NCBI GenBank assembly: GCA_030053915.1
Contig: JASGCT010000013.1
Location: forward strand, 1 to 44,555
Length of the DNA: 44,555 nucleotides
From: Alphaproteobacteria bacterium
GTDB taxonomy: Bacteria; Bacteroidota; Bacteroidia; Chitinophagales; Chitinophagaceae
Direction: 5' to 3'
Shown here: piece after piece, positions 20,617 to 29,401 of the stretch
Layout of the letters: each line of letters begins with the position of its first letter
Position numbering within the stretch: the stretch's first letter is position 1
Notes under the pieces: generated by a model
Databases searched by the model: none
What the model saw: only the letters and a program-made list of their open reading frames with translations
What the model was told of the DNA's origin: nothing
Translations under genes and position numbers: made by a program

Positions 20617-21519
20617 TTAATAGATTGGATAATAAATTTCTGTAACCCATTTATTGCTATCTGGTTGTTCCATTCTATTTGTTAAAAACATTGCAAAAGG
20701 AATCGCAGGTGAAATAAGGTTATTATCCTTTACAAAATAATCCAATTGCTTTTGTTGTTCCCAAACTTTAAATCCCCCCCCTACAATTTTGGCTTTAAGT
20801 AATTTCCCTCTCACCATTGTTTTTAAATAAAATTGAGGGCTATTTCTAATAACGATATCTGTAGCCATAGCCACCATAGTAAAAAATTGTTTGTTTTTAT
20901 AATCATTTTGGTTATACACCATTGGAGGCGATAAAATATTACCACCTTCTTTTTTAATAAAAGTTTCCAATGTCGATATTAAATGATAAATATCGCGCGT
21001 AGAGGGTTGAAATTTAAAGGTTTTTCGAGAACTTATATATAAATAATGTTTTACAGAATCATTTATAATAGTCATTCCATATAATCCAAAAATTGAATTG
21101 TATTTATTTAATAAAATGGATTTAATAATATTTTGGCGCTTTTTTAATTGATTTCCTTGGGTTATATTACGAATCTTGGACAGTATAGAATATGTTTTAG
21201 GATAAGTATATGAAATAACAAGTAACATAGAATCTTGATTAAGTTCAATTAATTTTATTTTATAATTTTTATTTAAAGTTAAATCGATGACTTCAAAATT
21301 GGCGGAAAACGGATTGATATTGGTTAATGTTAAATCCTTATTGTTCTTAAATAATGTGGTTAATGTTACTGAATCCAGATTTCTTTTAATGGCTTGATGG
21401 GGCGTTTTAAGAATTGCTACGGTACTGACCTTTAATTGATTAGGTAAAATTAAATAACCTACTACCCAACCCAAAACAAAAATTATTAAAACGCCATAAA
21501 AATATTTTTTAAACGTCAT
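20617..21519 (-). CDS. Membrane-anchored protein with a GyrI-like C-terminal region
   Basis: A 300-residue protein with one N-terminal membrane segment (about residues 7-25, VLIIFVLGWVVGYLI) and a soluble remainder predicted to lie outside the cytoplasm. The first part after the anchor (TVAILKTPHQAIKRNL) resembles the start of SRPBCC-type domains. The last ~130 residues, ending KWVTEIYYPIY, resemble GyrI-like small-molecule-binding domains, whose last strand often reads (V/T)EIYxPI. Proteins pairing the two are known in Bacteroidota without a firm function. It lies between the giant gene and the divergent vanX-like gene, with its own promoter element 16 nt before the ATG. The family assignment is by eye and moderate; a plain hypothetical membrane protein is the alternative. 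Confidence 0.65.
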   Translation of the reverse strand: MTFKKYFYGVLIIFVLGWVVGYLILPNQLKVSTVAILKTPHQAIKRNLDSVTLTTLFKNNKDLTLTNINPFSANFEVIDLTLNKNYKIKLIELNQDSMLLVISYTYPKTYSILSKIRNITQGNQLKKRQNIIKSILLNKYNSIFGLYGMTIINDSVKHYLYISSRKTFKFQPSTRDIYHLISTLETFIKKEGGNILSPPMVYNQNDYKNKQFFTMVAMATDIVIRNSPQFYLKTMVRGKLLKAKIVGGGFKVWEQQKQLDYFVKDNNLISPAIPFAMFLTNRMEQPDSNKWVTEIYYPIY

Positions 21520-21535
21520 GAGTCAAATTCATTTG

Positions 21536-21543
21536 CAAAATTA
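21536..21543 (-). promoter_or_regulatory. -7 promoter element TAATTTTG
   Basis: Exact TAnnTTTG match, 16 nt before the ATG at 21519, in the divergent gap shared with the vanX-like gene. Confidence 0.5.
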
Positions 21544-21650
21544 CTAAAAAATAATAAAGTAACCTCAAAAATTTATAACTGACTTTATGAAGCATTCCCT
21601 GAATTTCAACAAAATAATATAATTTCTTAAATTTTATAAAATTTAATACC

Positions 21651-21658
21651 TAACTTTG
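21651..21658 (+). promoter_or_regulatory. -7 promoter element TAACTTTG for the vanX-like gene
   Basis: Exact TAnnTTTG match, 16 nt before the ATG at 21675. Together with the element at 21536-21543 it marks a divergent promoter pair. Confidence 0.55.
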
Positions 21659-21674
21659 TCTTAAATTATTTAAG

Positions 21675-22337
21675 ATGAAACATTTTTTTTTAGCTGTTTT
21701 CCCTTGGGCTTTGGTTACCAAATGTTGCTTTATATTTTCACAAACAACCGCCCAAGCGCCCATTGAAACAGGCGATTTTTATCAGTCTGATTTAATTGAA
21801 CTTATAAAATTAGACCCGAGTTTTAAACTTGATATTCGTTATGCCACACCCAATAATTTTGTAGGTAAACCTGTGTATAATCAAGCCCGCGCATTTTTGC
21901 AAAAACCCGCTGCCGAGGCATTAGTAAAAGTTCAAGCGGCACTAAAACCCTTAGGACTTGGTTTATTAATTTTTGACGGCTATAGACCATGGCGTATTAC
22001 AAAATTGTTCTGGGATATTACACCAGATAGTTTACACCATTTTGTTGCCAATCCTAAATCTGGCTCAAAACATAATCGGGGTTGTGCCATTGACCTTAGT
22101 TTATACAACTTAAAAACTGGTCAAGAAATTGAAATGACTGGTGCGTATGATGAAATGAGCCAACGTTCGTATCCCAATTATACTGGAGGTACTTCAGAAC
22201 AAAGAAAATACCGCGACCTTTTACGAAAACTTATGGAAGAACAAGGATTTCATGTTTATGAATATGAATGGTGGCATTTCGATTACAAAGATTGGAAAAA
22301 ATATCGAATAAACGACACCCCATTTGAAAATTTATAG
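21675..22337 (+). CDS. ddpX: D-alanyl-D-alanine dipeptidase, VanX/DdpX family (M15D)
   Basis: A 220-residue zinc dipeptidase that splits D-Ala-D-Ala. The metal site is complete: S131-K-H133-N-R-G-C-A-I-D140 and E198-W-W-H201. These four residues lie 17 positions beyond VanX His116, Asp123, Glu181 and His184, so the spacing is identical. R104 in DGYRP is the expected substrate arginine. The N terminus is hydrophobic (residues ~1-28, ending TTAQA), indicating export to the periplasm. There are no VanH, VanA or VanRS genes nearby, so glycopeptide resistance is not implied. Peptidoglycan turnover or use of D-Ala-D-Ala as a nutrient is more likely. It is convergent with a serine hydrolase of the beta-lactamase fold, with 10 bp between stop codons. 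Confidence 0.93.
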   Translation: MKHFFLAVFPWALVTKCCFIFSQTTAQAPIETGDFYQSDLIELIKLDPSFKLDIRYATPNNFVGKPVYNQARAFLQKPAAEALVKVQAALKPLGLGLLIFDGYRPWRITKLFWDITPDSLHHFVANPKSGSKHNRGCAIDLSLYNLKTGQEIEMTGAYDEMSQRSYPNYTGGTSEQRKYRDLLRKLMEEQGFHVYEYEWWHFDYKDWKKYRINDTPFENL

Positions 22338-22347
22338 AATTTATTTG

Positions 22348-23628
22348 TTATTGTACCCCACACCCAACAGAGTAAATAGTATCCAAAATACTACCTCTTA
22401 TTCTAAGCTGATTTATTAAATTATTGGTGCGTGTGGGATGAACCCTATTAGACAGAAAAACAAAGACTAAATTATAAGTAGGGTCAATCCAAATACACGT
22501 ACCCGTAAAACCTGTATGCCCATAAGTTTTAGGCGTTGAAAAAAACGAGGGATAGCCATCATTTTTAGGCGATGTTTTTAATTCAGGTTTATCAAAACCT
22601 AAACCTCGTCGACTCCATGTACTTTGATATGCAGTAAAATATGCAATAGTTGCAGAATCTAAATAACGTTTGCCCTGCCATACTCCGTAGTTATCAAGCA
22701 TTTTACCAATTCGCCATAAATCTTTGGCATTCGCAAATAAACCCGCATGACCCGCCATTCCACCTAAAATTGCTGCACCTTCATCATGAACATATCCTTG
22801 TAATAATTGGAAACGAAACACTGAATCATTCTCGGTGGGAACTATATGATGACTCGATTTCATAAAAGGGTTAAATCCCATTGAATGCAATGCCATTGGG
22901 CGATAAAATTGTTCTGTTACATAGTGTGCCAAATCTTGATGACTTACTGCGTCAACTATTTTCCCTAAAATCATAAAATCTAAATCACTATACAGATATT
23001 CTGGTTGGGATTTTTCACTAATTTTTGAGGCAATAATAATCTTCCAAATAGTATCTTTTAACGTTGCGTTTCCCCAACAATTTTTGGCTATTGGGATATT
23101 AAACTTTGAACTTTTAGTCTTTTGAATCCATTCGGGATTCCAAGATTTAGTTTGACTATCCATAAACAATTCATAATATTTTATATATGGTATTAAACCT
23201 GCTTGGTGTAATAAAATATCGCGTAATTTAATATCCGATTTATTAGAATTGGTAAATTCGGGTAAGTAAGTACTAATGGAGCTATCTAAATTTAATTTAT
23301 GTTGTTCATATAATTTCATAATAGCAAGTGTAGTAGCCGCTATTTTGGTAATTGAGGCGAGGTCGAATATTTCCTCAGAACTCATTTTATTTTTGGTATA
23401 GATATTCGACTGCCCATAACTGTGAATTTGTAGAGGATGATTTAAATAACTATAGGCTATAACAGCGCCAGGCAAGGCATTTTTACCGATATATAATGCC
23501 ATCAATGAGTCGATTGTCATTTTAAGATTTTCCGTATGATTCGATTTAGAATTTGTTTGATTTATTTGAGAAAAACAAGGATTGAAGTAAATAAAACTAT
23601 TTAGCAAAAATAATAAAATATATTTCAT
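22348..23628 (-). CDS. Exported serine hydrolase, beta-lactamase / class C penicillin-binding fold
   Basis: A 426-residue protein with a signal peptide (residues 1-20, ending PCFSQ) and a beta-lactamase domain (PF00144 type). The nucleophile motif is S92-I-T-K95, the second motif reads Y213-S-D rather than Y-x-N, and the third is H371-T-G. The GHAGLF (293-298) and FLSNRVHP segments match the subgroup often fused to GH3 beta-N-acetylhexosaminidases in Bacteroidota, but here the domain stands alone. The likely role is a peptidase or esterase acting on cell-wall fragments; antibiotic hydrolysis cannot be inferred. It lies 54 bp behind the M20 gene in the same direction and could be the last gene of that operon. 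The nearest promoter-like sequence upstream misses the consensus by one base. Confidence 0.88.
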   Translation of the reverse strand: MKYILLFLLNSFIYFNPCFSQINQTNSKSNHTENLKMTIDSLMALYIGKNALPGAVIAYSYLNHPLQIHSYGQSNIYTKNKMSSEEIFDLASITKIAATTLAIMKLYEQHKLNLDSSISTYLPEFTNSNKSDIKLRDILLHQAGLIPYIKYYELFMDSQTKSWNPEWIQKTKSSKFNIPIAKNCWGNATLKDTIWKIIIASKISEKSQPEYLYSDLDFMILGKIVDAVSHQDLAHYVTEQFYRPMALHSMGFNPFMKSSHHIVPTENDSVFRFQLLQGYVHDEGAAILGGMAGHAGLFANAKDLWRIGKMLDNYGVWQGKRYLDSATIAYFTAYQSTWSRRGLGFDKPELKTSPKNDGYPSFFSTPKTYGHTGFTGTCIWIDPTYNLVFVFLSNRVHPTRTNNLINQLRIRGSILDTIYSVGCGVQ

Positions 23629-23682
23629 TTTTAAATATTAAAATATTTTCAAATGTTAATTAAAACAGACGTAATTTATATG

Positions 23683-25164
23683 TTAGTCTCTATAATTTAA
23701 GGCTGGTTTGCGGTCGCCTAATAGGGCTTTATATTTATAAGTACCTAGCTCTTTTTTAAACTCTTCTTTCGCTTTTATAATTTCTGTTGGTTGCGTAAAT
23801 AAATCAATAGCCGTTAATGCCATAGCTTGCGAGGCTAGCAACATCCCTTTATACCCAATTGTATAGCCATCCGAAGCAACTGCTTGCCAACTATGCGCTG
23901 GAGTCCCAGCAACCCAAGTAGCGGTTCTTAAACCCACGGTTGGTACAGTATAACTAACATCTCCTACATCTGTAGAACCGCCTCCGCCTTCGCCTGTAAA
24001 TTTAAGTGGTAAAATATTCTGACAAGATTCAACAGGTCTGGTTGTATCGTGAAGCGTTAATCTAATTTTATTTGCAAATTCAATTTCTTGTGGGGTTAAT
24101 TTAAAACCACCAATCTGTTCTAAATTTTTTTGCATGAGTTCAGCTAATGATTTATTAATCAGTAAATCGTGCGTACCTCCAATAATTTCGTACTCCATTT
24201 TAGTTTCGGTACCTAAGGCAGCACCTTCTGCGGCTTTTACAACCCTATCAAATACTTTCACTACTTCAGAGCGTTTGGGGTGCCGAACATAATAATAAAC
24301 TTCAGCAAAATCAGGAATAACATTTGGGGCTTTACCACCTTCAGTTATAACGTAGTGAATTCGAGTTTTTTCTTGGACGTGTTCGCGCATCATATTAACC
24401 ATCATATCCATAGCTTCTACACCGTCTAAAGACGAGCGACCTTGTTCTGGTGACGCTGCGGCGTGCGATGATACACCATAAAATTTAAATTTTGCCGACT
24501 TATTGGCTAAGGCGCTGGTTGTTGTTACACCATTTGAACTTCCTGGGTGCCAATGTATTACTACATCCACATTATTGAAAAGTCCTGCACGTGTTAAGTA
24601 AACCTTGCCACTTCCACCCTCTTCAGCAGGGCAACCATATACCTTGATAGTTCCTGAAATTTTCTTATCTTCTATAAGTTTTTTCAAAGCAATACCAACG
24701 GCAACCGATGCGGTTCCAAATAAATTATGACCACAAGCATGCCCAGCTTCTTTGCCCGAAATTGGCGAACGAAAAGGCACACAATCTTGATTTATACCAG
24801 GCAAAGCATCGTATTCGGCTAAAATTCCAATTACCGGACTCCCTGTTCCAAATGTTGCTACAAATGCAGTTGGGATATCAGCAACACCCTCTTCTACGTT
24901 GAAACCGGCTTGTTTTAGATTATTAATATGTAAATTAGAACTTTGGACTTCTTTGTAACCAACTTCGGCATAATGCCATATTTTTTTTGCAGTTACCGAA
25001 TCTTCGGGTAGGCGTTGTTCTAAAAAAGCCATGGTTTGTTTCTTTAATTGCAAATCAGAGGCTTCAAGCTGCTGAGATTTTATAACAGTTTGTTTTTTTT
25101 GTGAATATACTTGGCTAAATAAACTTAGGCTACAAGTAACTAAAAATAAGATTTTAAATGGCAT
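23683..25164 (-). CDS. Exported M20 family amidohydrolase (AbgB-like)
   Basis: A 493-residue metal-dependent amidohydrolase of the M20D group, resembling the B subunit of p-aminobenzoyl-glutamate hydrolase. A signal peptide covers residues 1-21 (ending VYSQ). Metal-site features are E118-Y-D-A-L-P-G, G141-H-A-C-G-H146, the C-P-A-E181-E-G segment and H204-W-H-P-G. A dimerisation domain begins near residue 220 (FYGVSSHAAASPEQGRSSLDG). AbgB proteins cleave amide-linked acyl or aryl amino acids; the natural substrate here is unknown and export suggests dipeptides or N-acyl amino acids outside the cytoplasm. The ATG lies 1 bp after the stop of the GHKL-nuclease gene, so the two are very probably co-transcribed and translationally coupled. 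Confidence 0.9.
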   Translation of the reverse strand: MPFKILFLVTCSLSLFSQVYSQKKQTVIKSQQLEASDLQLKKQTMAFLEQRLPEDSVTAKKIWHYAEVGYKEVQSSNLHINNLKQAGFNVEEGVADIPTAFVATFGTGSPVIGILAEYDALPGINQDCVPFRSPISGKEAGHACGHNLFGTASVAVGIALKKLIEDKKISGTIKVYGCPAEEGGSGKVYLTRAGLFNNVDVVIHWHPGSSNGVTTTSALANKSAKFKFYGVSSHAAASPEQGRSSLDGVEAMDMMVNMMREHVQEKTRIHYVITEGGKAPNVIPDFAEVYYYVRHPKRSEVVKVFDRVVKAAEGAALGTETKMEYEIIGGTHDLLINKSLAELMQKNLEQIGGFKLTPQEIEFANKIRLTLHDTTRPVESCQNILPLKFTGEGGGGSTDVGDVSYTVPTVGLRTATWVAGTPAHSWQAVASDGYTIGYKGMLLASQAMALTAIDLFTQPTEIIKAKEEFKKELGTYKYKALLGDRKPALNYRD

Positions 25165-25165
25165 A

Positions 25166-27100
25166 TTATAATGATTTTTTTTGTAATTTATTTCTAAAGG
25201 TTCTTAATTTGGGTAAATTTTGTTGAAGTTGTTGTTGCACATATTGAAGGGCTGGTTTTAACTTTTGTCGTGCTGAATCAAAAACATGTTCCCAGGTTAA
25301 TACATAAAATTCATGCCATTCCGATTCTGCATATTGTCCATATTTTCTAAATTCAAACCCTGAACTTAATTTTAAAGAATTTTTTTGTTCATTACAAATC
25401 AAAATAAATTTCCAGTGGTTTACTTTTTTATCTAATTTAGTTTGGTCTATTGTATGTTGTGAAAAATATTCATAACTAGCAATAAAATCATCCGAATTGA
25501 TAAAATCAGGTTTTTTAAGTTCAATTATTAAATGCTCCATAGTGCCGTTTGAATTTTCAAAAGTTCGGTAAAAACATATATCTGGAACAGCATCCATAAT
25601 TATATTAGACTGTAAATCCACTTGTTCTATCAAAGCATCGCGTCCTAAATTTTGAAATATAGCCCGTCCTAGTTCATTTTTGAAATCATCATCCTCTCGT
25701 CCTAAAATGTACTCATCGCCAAATAACCAAGTATCATTTTGAATCATAGTGTGAAGTTGTTGTCGTTTTTGTAAATAGTCTGGTTGATTATATTTATAAA
25801 CTATTGATTCTATTTCATCTATAAAATTTTGTCTATCCACAATTAAATTATACTGGGTTAATTGTTGCGTTAAATTGAGTTCATTCAAAAAAAATTTAAG
25901 TTCATTCAATCTATATTTTGGAATTTTAATAACTTCACTTAAAATATTATAGACTTCTGTTGGTCGCGTTTCTATTGTTTGTTTTATTAAAAATAAAATT
26001 ATTTTTTGATTCGGTAAGGTTGAATCCTTAAATCCTTTATGATAAATTTCTAAATAGTAAATAATTAAATTTAAAAAGTTTTGATGTATTTCTACCAAAA
26101 TGTTTTTAGAATCAATAAAATAAGGATAGACATGATTATCTTTCAAATAATCAATAAATTCATTACTTATGGTGTTTGATCTTTTTTTAAGGTACACATT
26201 GATTAATTCTTTTATTTGATTAAATACTGGCAATAGAATTTCATCATTTTTATATAAAGGGAGTTGATTTAAATTAGATAGCTCATCGATATAAGGCGAT
26301 TTTAGACTGATGCTTAGATTTAAATGCGATTTTACATTATAAGGTTCGCTATAAACAGGAATATTATTGTAATCTAAAAGATAAAATCTAGGGGGATTTA
26401 CAAAATTCCATTCGGTTATTTGAAATATAAATTCGTGTTGTTCTTGTTTTAAATTTAAAATTTCAAAATGGTTCATAAGTTCATAGAAACTAAGTTCTTC
26501 GTTATTTATAAAAATTTTAAAATCGGGATAATCAATATGATAATTTGCAAAAATTAACATAAGTTCCCGTCTGTTTTCTAAACTAAAGGCTTGTTCAGCT
26601 ACTTTATAATTAACATTTTGAATATCAACCATGAAACCTGTTTTTTGATAATTGGCAATTAATTGTTCCTCGCTGATTGAAATTCTACCAAAATTTGTGT
26701 TGTCAATGGTTATCGTAAACGAATAAATATTATGATTTTTGCGATAATAACTGGTAAAATTTAAAATGGTTCCTAAAGTAAGTGCTCTTAATCTACCTCG
26801 CCCATTTTTACCATGATAAACACGTCCTTTAGGGCTTTTTACTAAATTAACTTTTTGAGACCCTCCTAATTTACTAAAGGCAACTTTAGCGCTTTCGTAA
26901 CTAACCCCATTGCCATTGTCTTCAATAATTATAAAATTATATTCGTCAAAGGCATTTTTTTCAAAATTAACTTTCACTTCAGTGGCGTCGGCATCTAAAC
27001 TATTCCAAATTAACTCACTTAAGGCTTGAATACCAGAGGTTTTAGCTAAGGCTAAAATATGGTCTTTGTCAACTTGTAAATTTAATTGTTCTCCTTGCAT
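25166..27100 (-). CDS. GHKL ATPase fused to a PD-(D/E)xK (Shedu/DUF4263-like) nuclease domain
   Basis: A 644-residue cytoplasmic protein. Residues ~1-210 form a MutL/MORC/Hsp90-type ATPase: N box E29-L-I-W-N33-S-L-D36-A, G1 box E60-D-N-G-N-G65, and a glycine loop G97-K-N-G-R-G102. Residues ~210-450 form a mostly helical linker. The C-terminal ~190 residues carry NDTWLFGDEY (455-464), P506-D507 and I-E527-L-K529-K-P, the layout of a PD-(D/E)xK nuclease and similar to the DUF4263 domain of the Shedu defence protein. ATP-gated clamping of DNA followed by cutting is the inferred activity, serving phage defence or repair. It lies between an AlkA-like glycosylase (46 bp) and the M20 gene (1 bp) in one transcription direction. 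No methylase or other restriction partner is nearby. The ATPase call is strong; the nuclease call is good but rests on short motifs. Confidence 0.8.
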   Translation of the reverse strand: MQGEQLNLQVDKDHILALAKTSGIQALSELIWNSLDADATEVKVNFEKNAFDEYNFIIIEDNGNGVSYESAKVAFSKLGGSQKVNLVKSPKGRVYHGKNGRGRLRALTLGTILNFTSYYRKNHNIYSFTITIDNTNFGRISISEEQLIANYQKTGFMVDIQNVNYKVAEQAFSLENRRELMLIFANYHIDYPDFKIFINNEELSFYELMNHFEILNLKQEQHEFIFQITEWNFVNPPRFYLLDYNNIPVYSEPYNVKSHLNLSISLKSPYIDELSNLNQLPLYKNDEILLPVFNQIKELINVYLKKRSNTISNEFIDYLKDNHVYPYFIDSKNILVEIHQNFLNLIIYYLEIYHKGFKDSTLPNQKIILFLIKQTIETRPTEVYNILSEVIKIPKYRLNELKFFLNELNLTQQLTQYNLIVDRQNFIDEIESIVYKYNQPDYLQKRQQLHTMIQNDTWLFGDEYILGREDDDFKNELGRAIFQNLGRDALIEQVDLQSNIIMDAVPDICFYRTFENSNGTMEHLIIELKKPDFINSDDFIASYEYFSQHTIDQTKLDKKVNHWKFILICNEQKNSLKLSSGFEFRKYGQYAESEWHEFYVLTWEHVFDSARQKLKPALQYVQQQLQQNLPKLRTFRNKLQKKSL

Positions 27101-27146
27101 TTTATGTTGTTATCTTTTGAAATTTATTTTATATTTTTATAATAAA

Positions 27147-27740
27147 TTAGTTATCTTTATGATGCCATAAATGTAAGCAGGCATAAGTACGGTAGGGTTT
27201 CCAAAAGTCTGAAATAAGAAGCAGTTGGTTTTGAACATCTTTTTTAGAATTTGCTTGAATATTATACAACTTAACCATGGTTTGTTTTATACCTAAATCA
27301 TCAATCGCAAAAACATCTTCACGACCAAAAACAAACATTAGTAACATTTGTACCGACCATTTTCCAATACCTTTAATTTGCGTTAATAATTCAATTAATT
27401 GGTCGTTCGTCATCTTGTGTAGCATTTTATCTTGTAAGTGATTATCCAAAAAAAATTGAGCTACATTATAAACATATTGGGTTTTATTTTTGCTTAGTCC
27501 AATACTTTTTAATTCATTAAATGGGGTATCTAATATGTGATCGCAAGTTGGAAAACGATGGTTGTAAAGGTTTAAAAATCTATCATAAATTACTGCGGCT
27601 ACTTTGGTGCTTAATTGTTGGCTAATTACCGAACGAATCATGTGCGTTAAAATATTATTTTTTTTATCTAAAATAAAATCATTTTCTTTTACTAAAGGCT
27701 TTAATATTTTATCTTTCGATAAATGTTTTTTATATTCCAT
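27147..27740 (-). CDS. DNA-3-methyladenine glycosylase II, AlkA-like (HhH-GPD)
   Basis: A 197-residue base-excision repair glycosylase that removes alkylated bases from DNA. The helix-hairpin-helix is at residues ~119-133 (LTQIKGIGKWSVQM). The catalytic aspartate is in VFAIDDLGIKQ (Asp148 by comparison with AlkA PDDYLIKQ). The closing WKPYRTYACLHLW segment is also typical. The N-terminal AlkA domain is missing, as in many short bacterial homologues. Its ATG lies 3 bp after the fumC stop, and the ATPase-nuclease gene follows after 46 bp, so it is likely read from the fumC promoter. There is no iron-sulphur cysteine cluster, arguing against MutY or endonuclease III. Confidence 0.92.
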   Translation of the reverse strand: MEYKKHLSKDKILKPLVKENDFILDKKNNILTHMIRSVISQQLSTKVAAVIYDRFLNLYNHRFPTCDHILDTPFNELKSIGLSKNKTQYVYNVAQFFLDNHLQDKMLHKMTNDQLIELLTQIKGIGKWSVQMLLMFVFGREDVFAIDDLGIKQTMVKLYNIQANSKKDVQNQLLLISDFWKPYRTYACLHLWHHKDN

Positions 27741-27743
27741 TGA

Positions 27744-29141
27744 TTATATTTTACCTACCATCAGTTCAGGTTTTACCCAGGCATCAAACTCTTCGGCGGT
27801 TAAATAACCTAAAGCCACTGCTGTTTCTTTTAAATTTTTACCAGTTTTATGAGCAGTTTGAGCAATTTCTGCGGCTTTATAATAGCCAATTTTAGTGTTT
27901 AAAGCTGTTACTAACATGAGACTATTTTGAACATGTTTATTAATATTATCCATTATGGGTTCGATACCAATAGCACATTTGTCGTTGAAAGACACGCACC
28001 CTTCAGCAATTAAATTGGCACTATGTAAAAAATTATAAATCATCAGGGGTTTAAAAACGTTCAATTCAAAATGTCCATTCATACCACCAATATTAATGGC
28101 TACATCGTTACCCATTACTTGGGCGGCAATCATGGTCAGTGCTTCGCATTGGGTTGGATTCACTTTGCCAGGCATTATAGAAGAGCCTGGTTCGTTATCG
28201 GGGATATGAATTTCGCCAATACCACTTCGAGGTCCACTACTTAACATGCGGACATCACTTGCAATTTTAAATAAACTAGCAGCGACTGTTTTAAGCGCCC
28301 CATGCGATTCTACAATAGCGTCATGAGCTGCTAAATATTGAAATTTATTGGGAGCGCTGATAAAAGGTAGCCCCGTTAGCTTGGCTATTTCTTGAGCAAC
28401 ATTATCGGCATAATTGGGCGGTGTATTGATGCCCGTGCCTACCGCTGTGCCACCTAAGGCTAACTGGGCAAGATGCGGTAAAGAATTTTCAATAGCTTTT
28501 ATACTATATGTTAATTGGGCCGCATAACCACTTAATTCCTGACCCAATGTTAAAGGCGTTGCATCCATAAAATGGGTACGTCCTATCTTAACAATGTGTT
28601 TAAAAGCTACCGATTTTTGAGCTAATGTATCTCTTAGTTTGTTTAAGGCAGGTATCGTTTTTTCTACCAAAATCTTATAAGCGGCAATATGCATGGCAGT
28701 TGGAAAGGTATCGTTCGAGGATTGCGATTTATTAACATCATCGTTTGGATGTAAAAACTTATGGGCATCTGTTAAACTACCACCTTTAATTTGATGGGCT
28801 CGATAGGCAATTACTTCGTTCACATTCATATTAGACTGGGTGCCACTACCAGTCTGCCAAACCACAAGCGGAAATTGGTTGTCGTGTTGATGATTGAGGA
28901 TTTCATCGCACACTTGGGCTATAAGTTGGGCTTTTTCTTGGTCTAAAACACCGGCTTTTAGGTTTGTTAAAGCGGCCGCTTTTTTTAAATAGGCAAAAGC
29001 GGTAATGATTTCCTTAGGCATTTTATTTGTTTCGCGGGCTATTTTAAAATTTTCAACGCTACGTTCAGTTTGCGCCCCCCATAACACATCTATGGGAACT
29101 TTTACTTCACCCATAGTATCTTTTTCAATCCTATATTCCAT
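27744..29141 (-). CDS. fumC: Fumarate hydratase class II
   Basis: A 465-residue fumarase that interconverts fumarate and malate in the citric acid cycle. It shows the superfamily signature G319[10 protein letters not shown] with the catalytic-loop serine, the active-site histidine in G-R-T-H190, and substrate-binding segments SGTQSNMN (99-106) and SSNDTFPT (141-148). Length is normal for class II, which needs no iron-sulphur cluster. It is the first gene of a minus-strand run with a DNA glycosylase, an ATPase-nuclease, an M20 amidohydrolase and perhaps a serine hydrolase. A TATATTTG element lies 13 nt before the ATG. Confidence 0.97.
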   Translation of the reverse strand: MEYRIEKDTMGEVKVPIDVLWGAQTERSVENFKIARETNKMPKEIITAFAYLKKAAALTNLKAGVLDQEKAQLIAQVCDEILNHQHDNQFPLVVWQTGSGTQSNMNVNEVIAYRAHQIKGGSLTDAHKFLHPNDDVNKSQSSNDTFPTAMHIAAYKILVEKTIPALNKLRDTLAQKSVAFKHIVKIGRTHFMDATPLTLGQELSGYAAQLTYSIKAIENSLPHLAQLALGGTAVGTGINTPPNYADNVAQEIAKLTGLPFISAPNKFQYLAAHDAIVESHGALKTVAASLFKIASDVRMLSSGPRSGIGEIHIPDNEPGSSIMPGKVNPTQCEALTMIAAQVMGNDVAINIGGMNGHFELNVFKPLMIYNFLHSANLIAEGCVSFNDKCAIGIEPIMDNINKHVQNSLMLVTALNTKIGYYKAAEIAQTAHKTGKNLKETAVALGYLTAEEFDAWVKPELMVGKI

Positions 29142-29154
29142 AAAAATGTTTTTG

Positions 29155-29162
29155 CAAATATA
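29155..29162 (-). promoter_or_regulatory. -7 promoter element TATATTTG for the fumC operon
   Basis: Exact TAnnTTTG match, 13 nt before the fumC ATG. It is the only clear promoter for the four or five genes down to 22348. Confidence 0.6.
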
Positions 29163-29401
29163 TGAAATTTTTTAATATAATAACTTGGTTATAAATATTT
29201 TTATAATATTTTAGGTAAAATAGGATTTTTAGGTTTAAGAATTTATAATACACTGATGGAGGAACTTTATGAAAGATACTTGGATAGAATTGTGAAGTCA
29301 GGCGATGTTTGAAACTGCATATTTCTCTAAAGATTGAGGTGTTTTTGTAAACATGCAGCCCGTCAATTGTCAAACGGAAGTTTGTGTGGATAAAGCCAAA
29401 T
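29163..29401. other. Unassigned interval between fumC and the AAA gene, possible decayed coding sequence
   Basis: This ~240-bp stretch has no convincing gene. On the minus strand a 95-codon frame (29131-29418) runs through it, but it overlaps both the fumC start and the end of the AAA gene and has no recognisable motif. On the plus strand a short protein-like piece starts at the ATG near 29256 (MEELYERYLDRIVKSGDV) and stops after 18 codons. Base composition is less AT-rich than in other gaps, so a decayed gene fragment is possible but not shown. Confidence 0.3.

Noticed and set aside
21675..22337. Vancomycin resistance cluster, suspected from the VanX homologue
   Set aside because: No VanH, VanA/B ligase or VanRS homologue lies nearby, and Gram-negative Bacteroidota commonly carry stand-alone dipeptidases.
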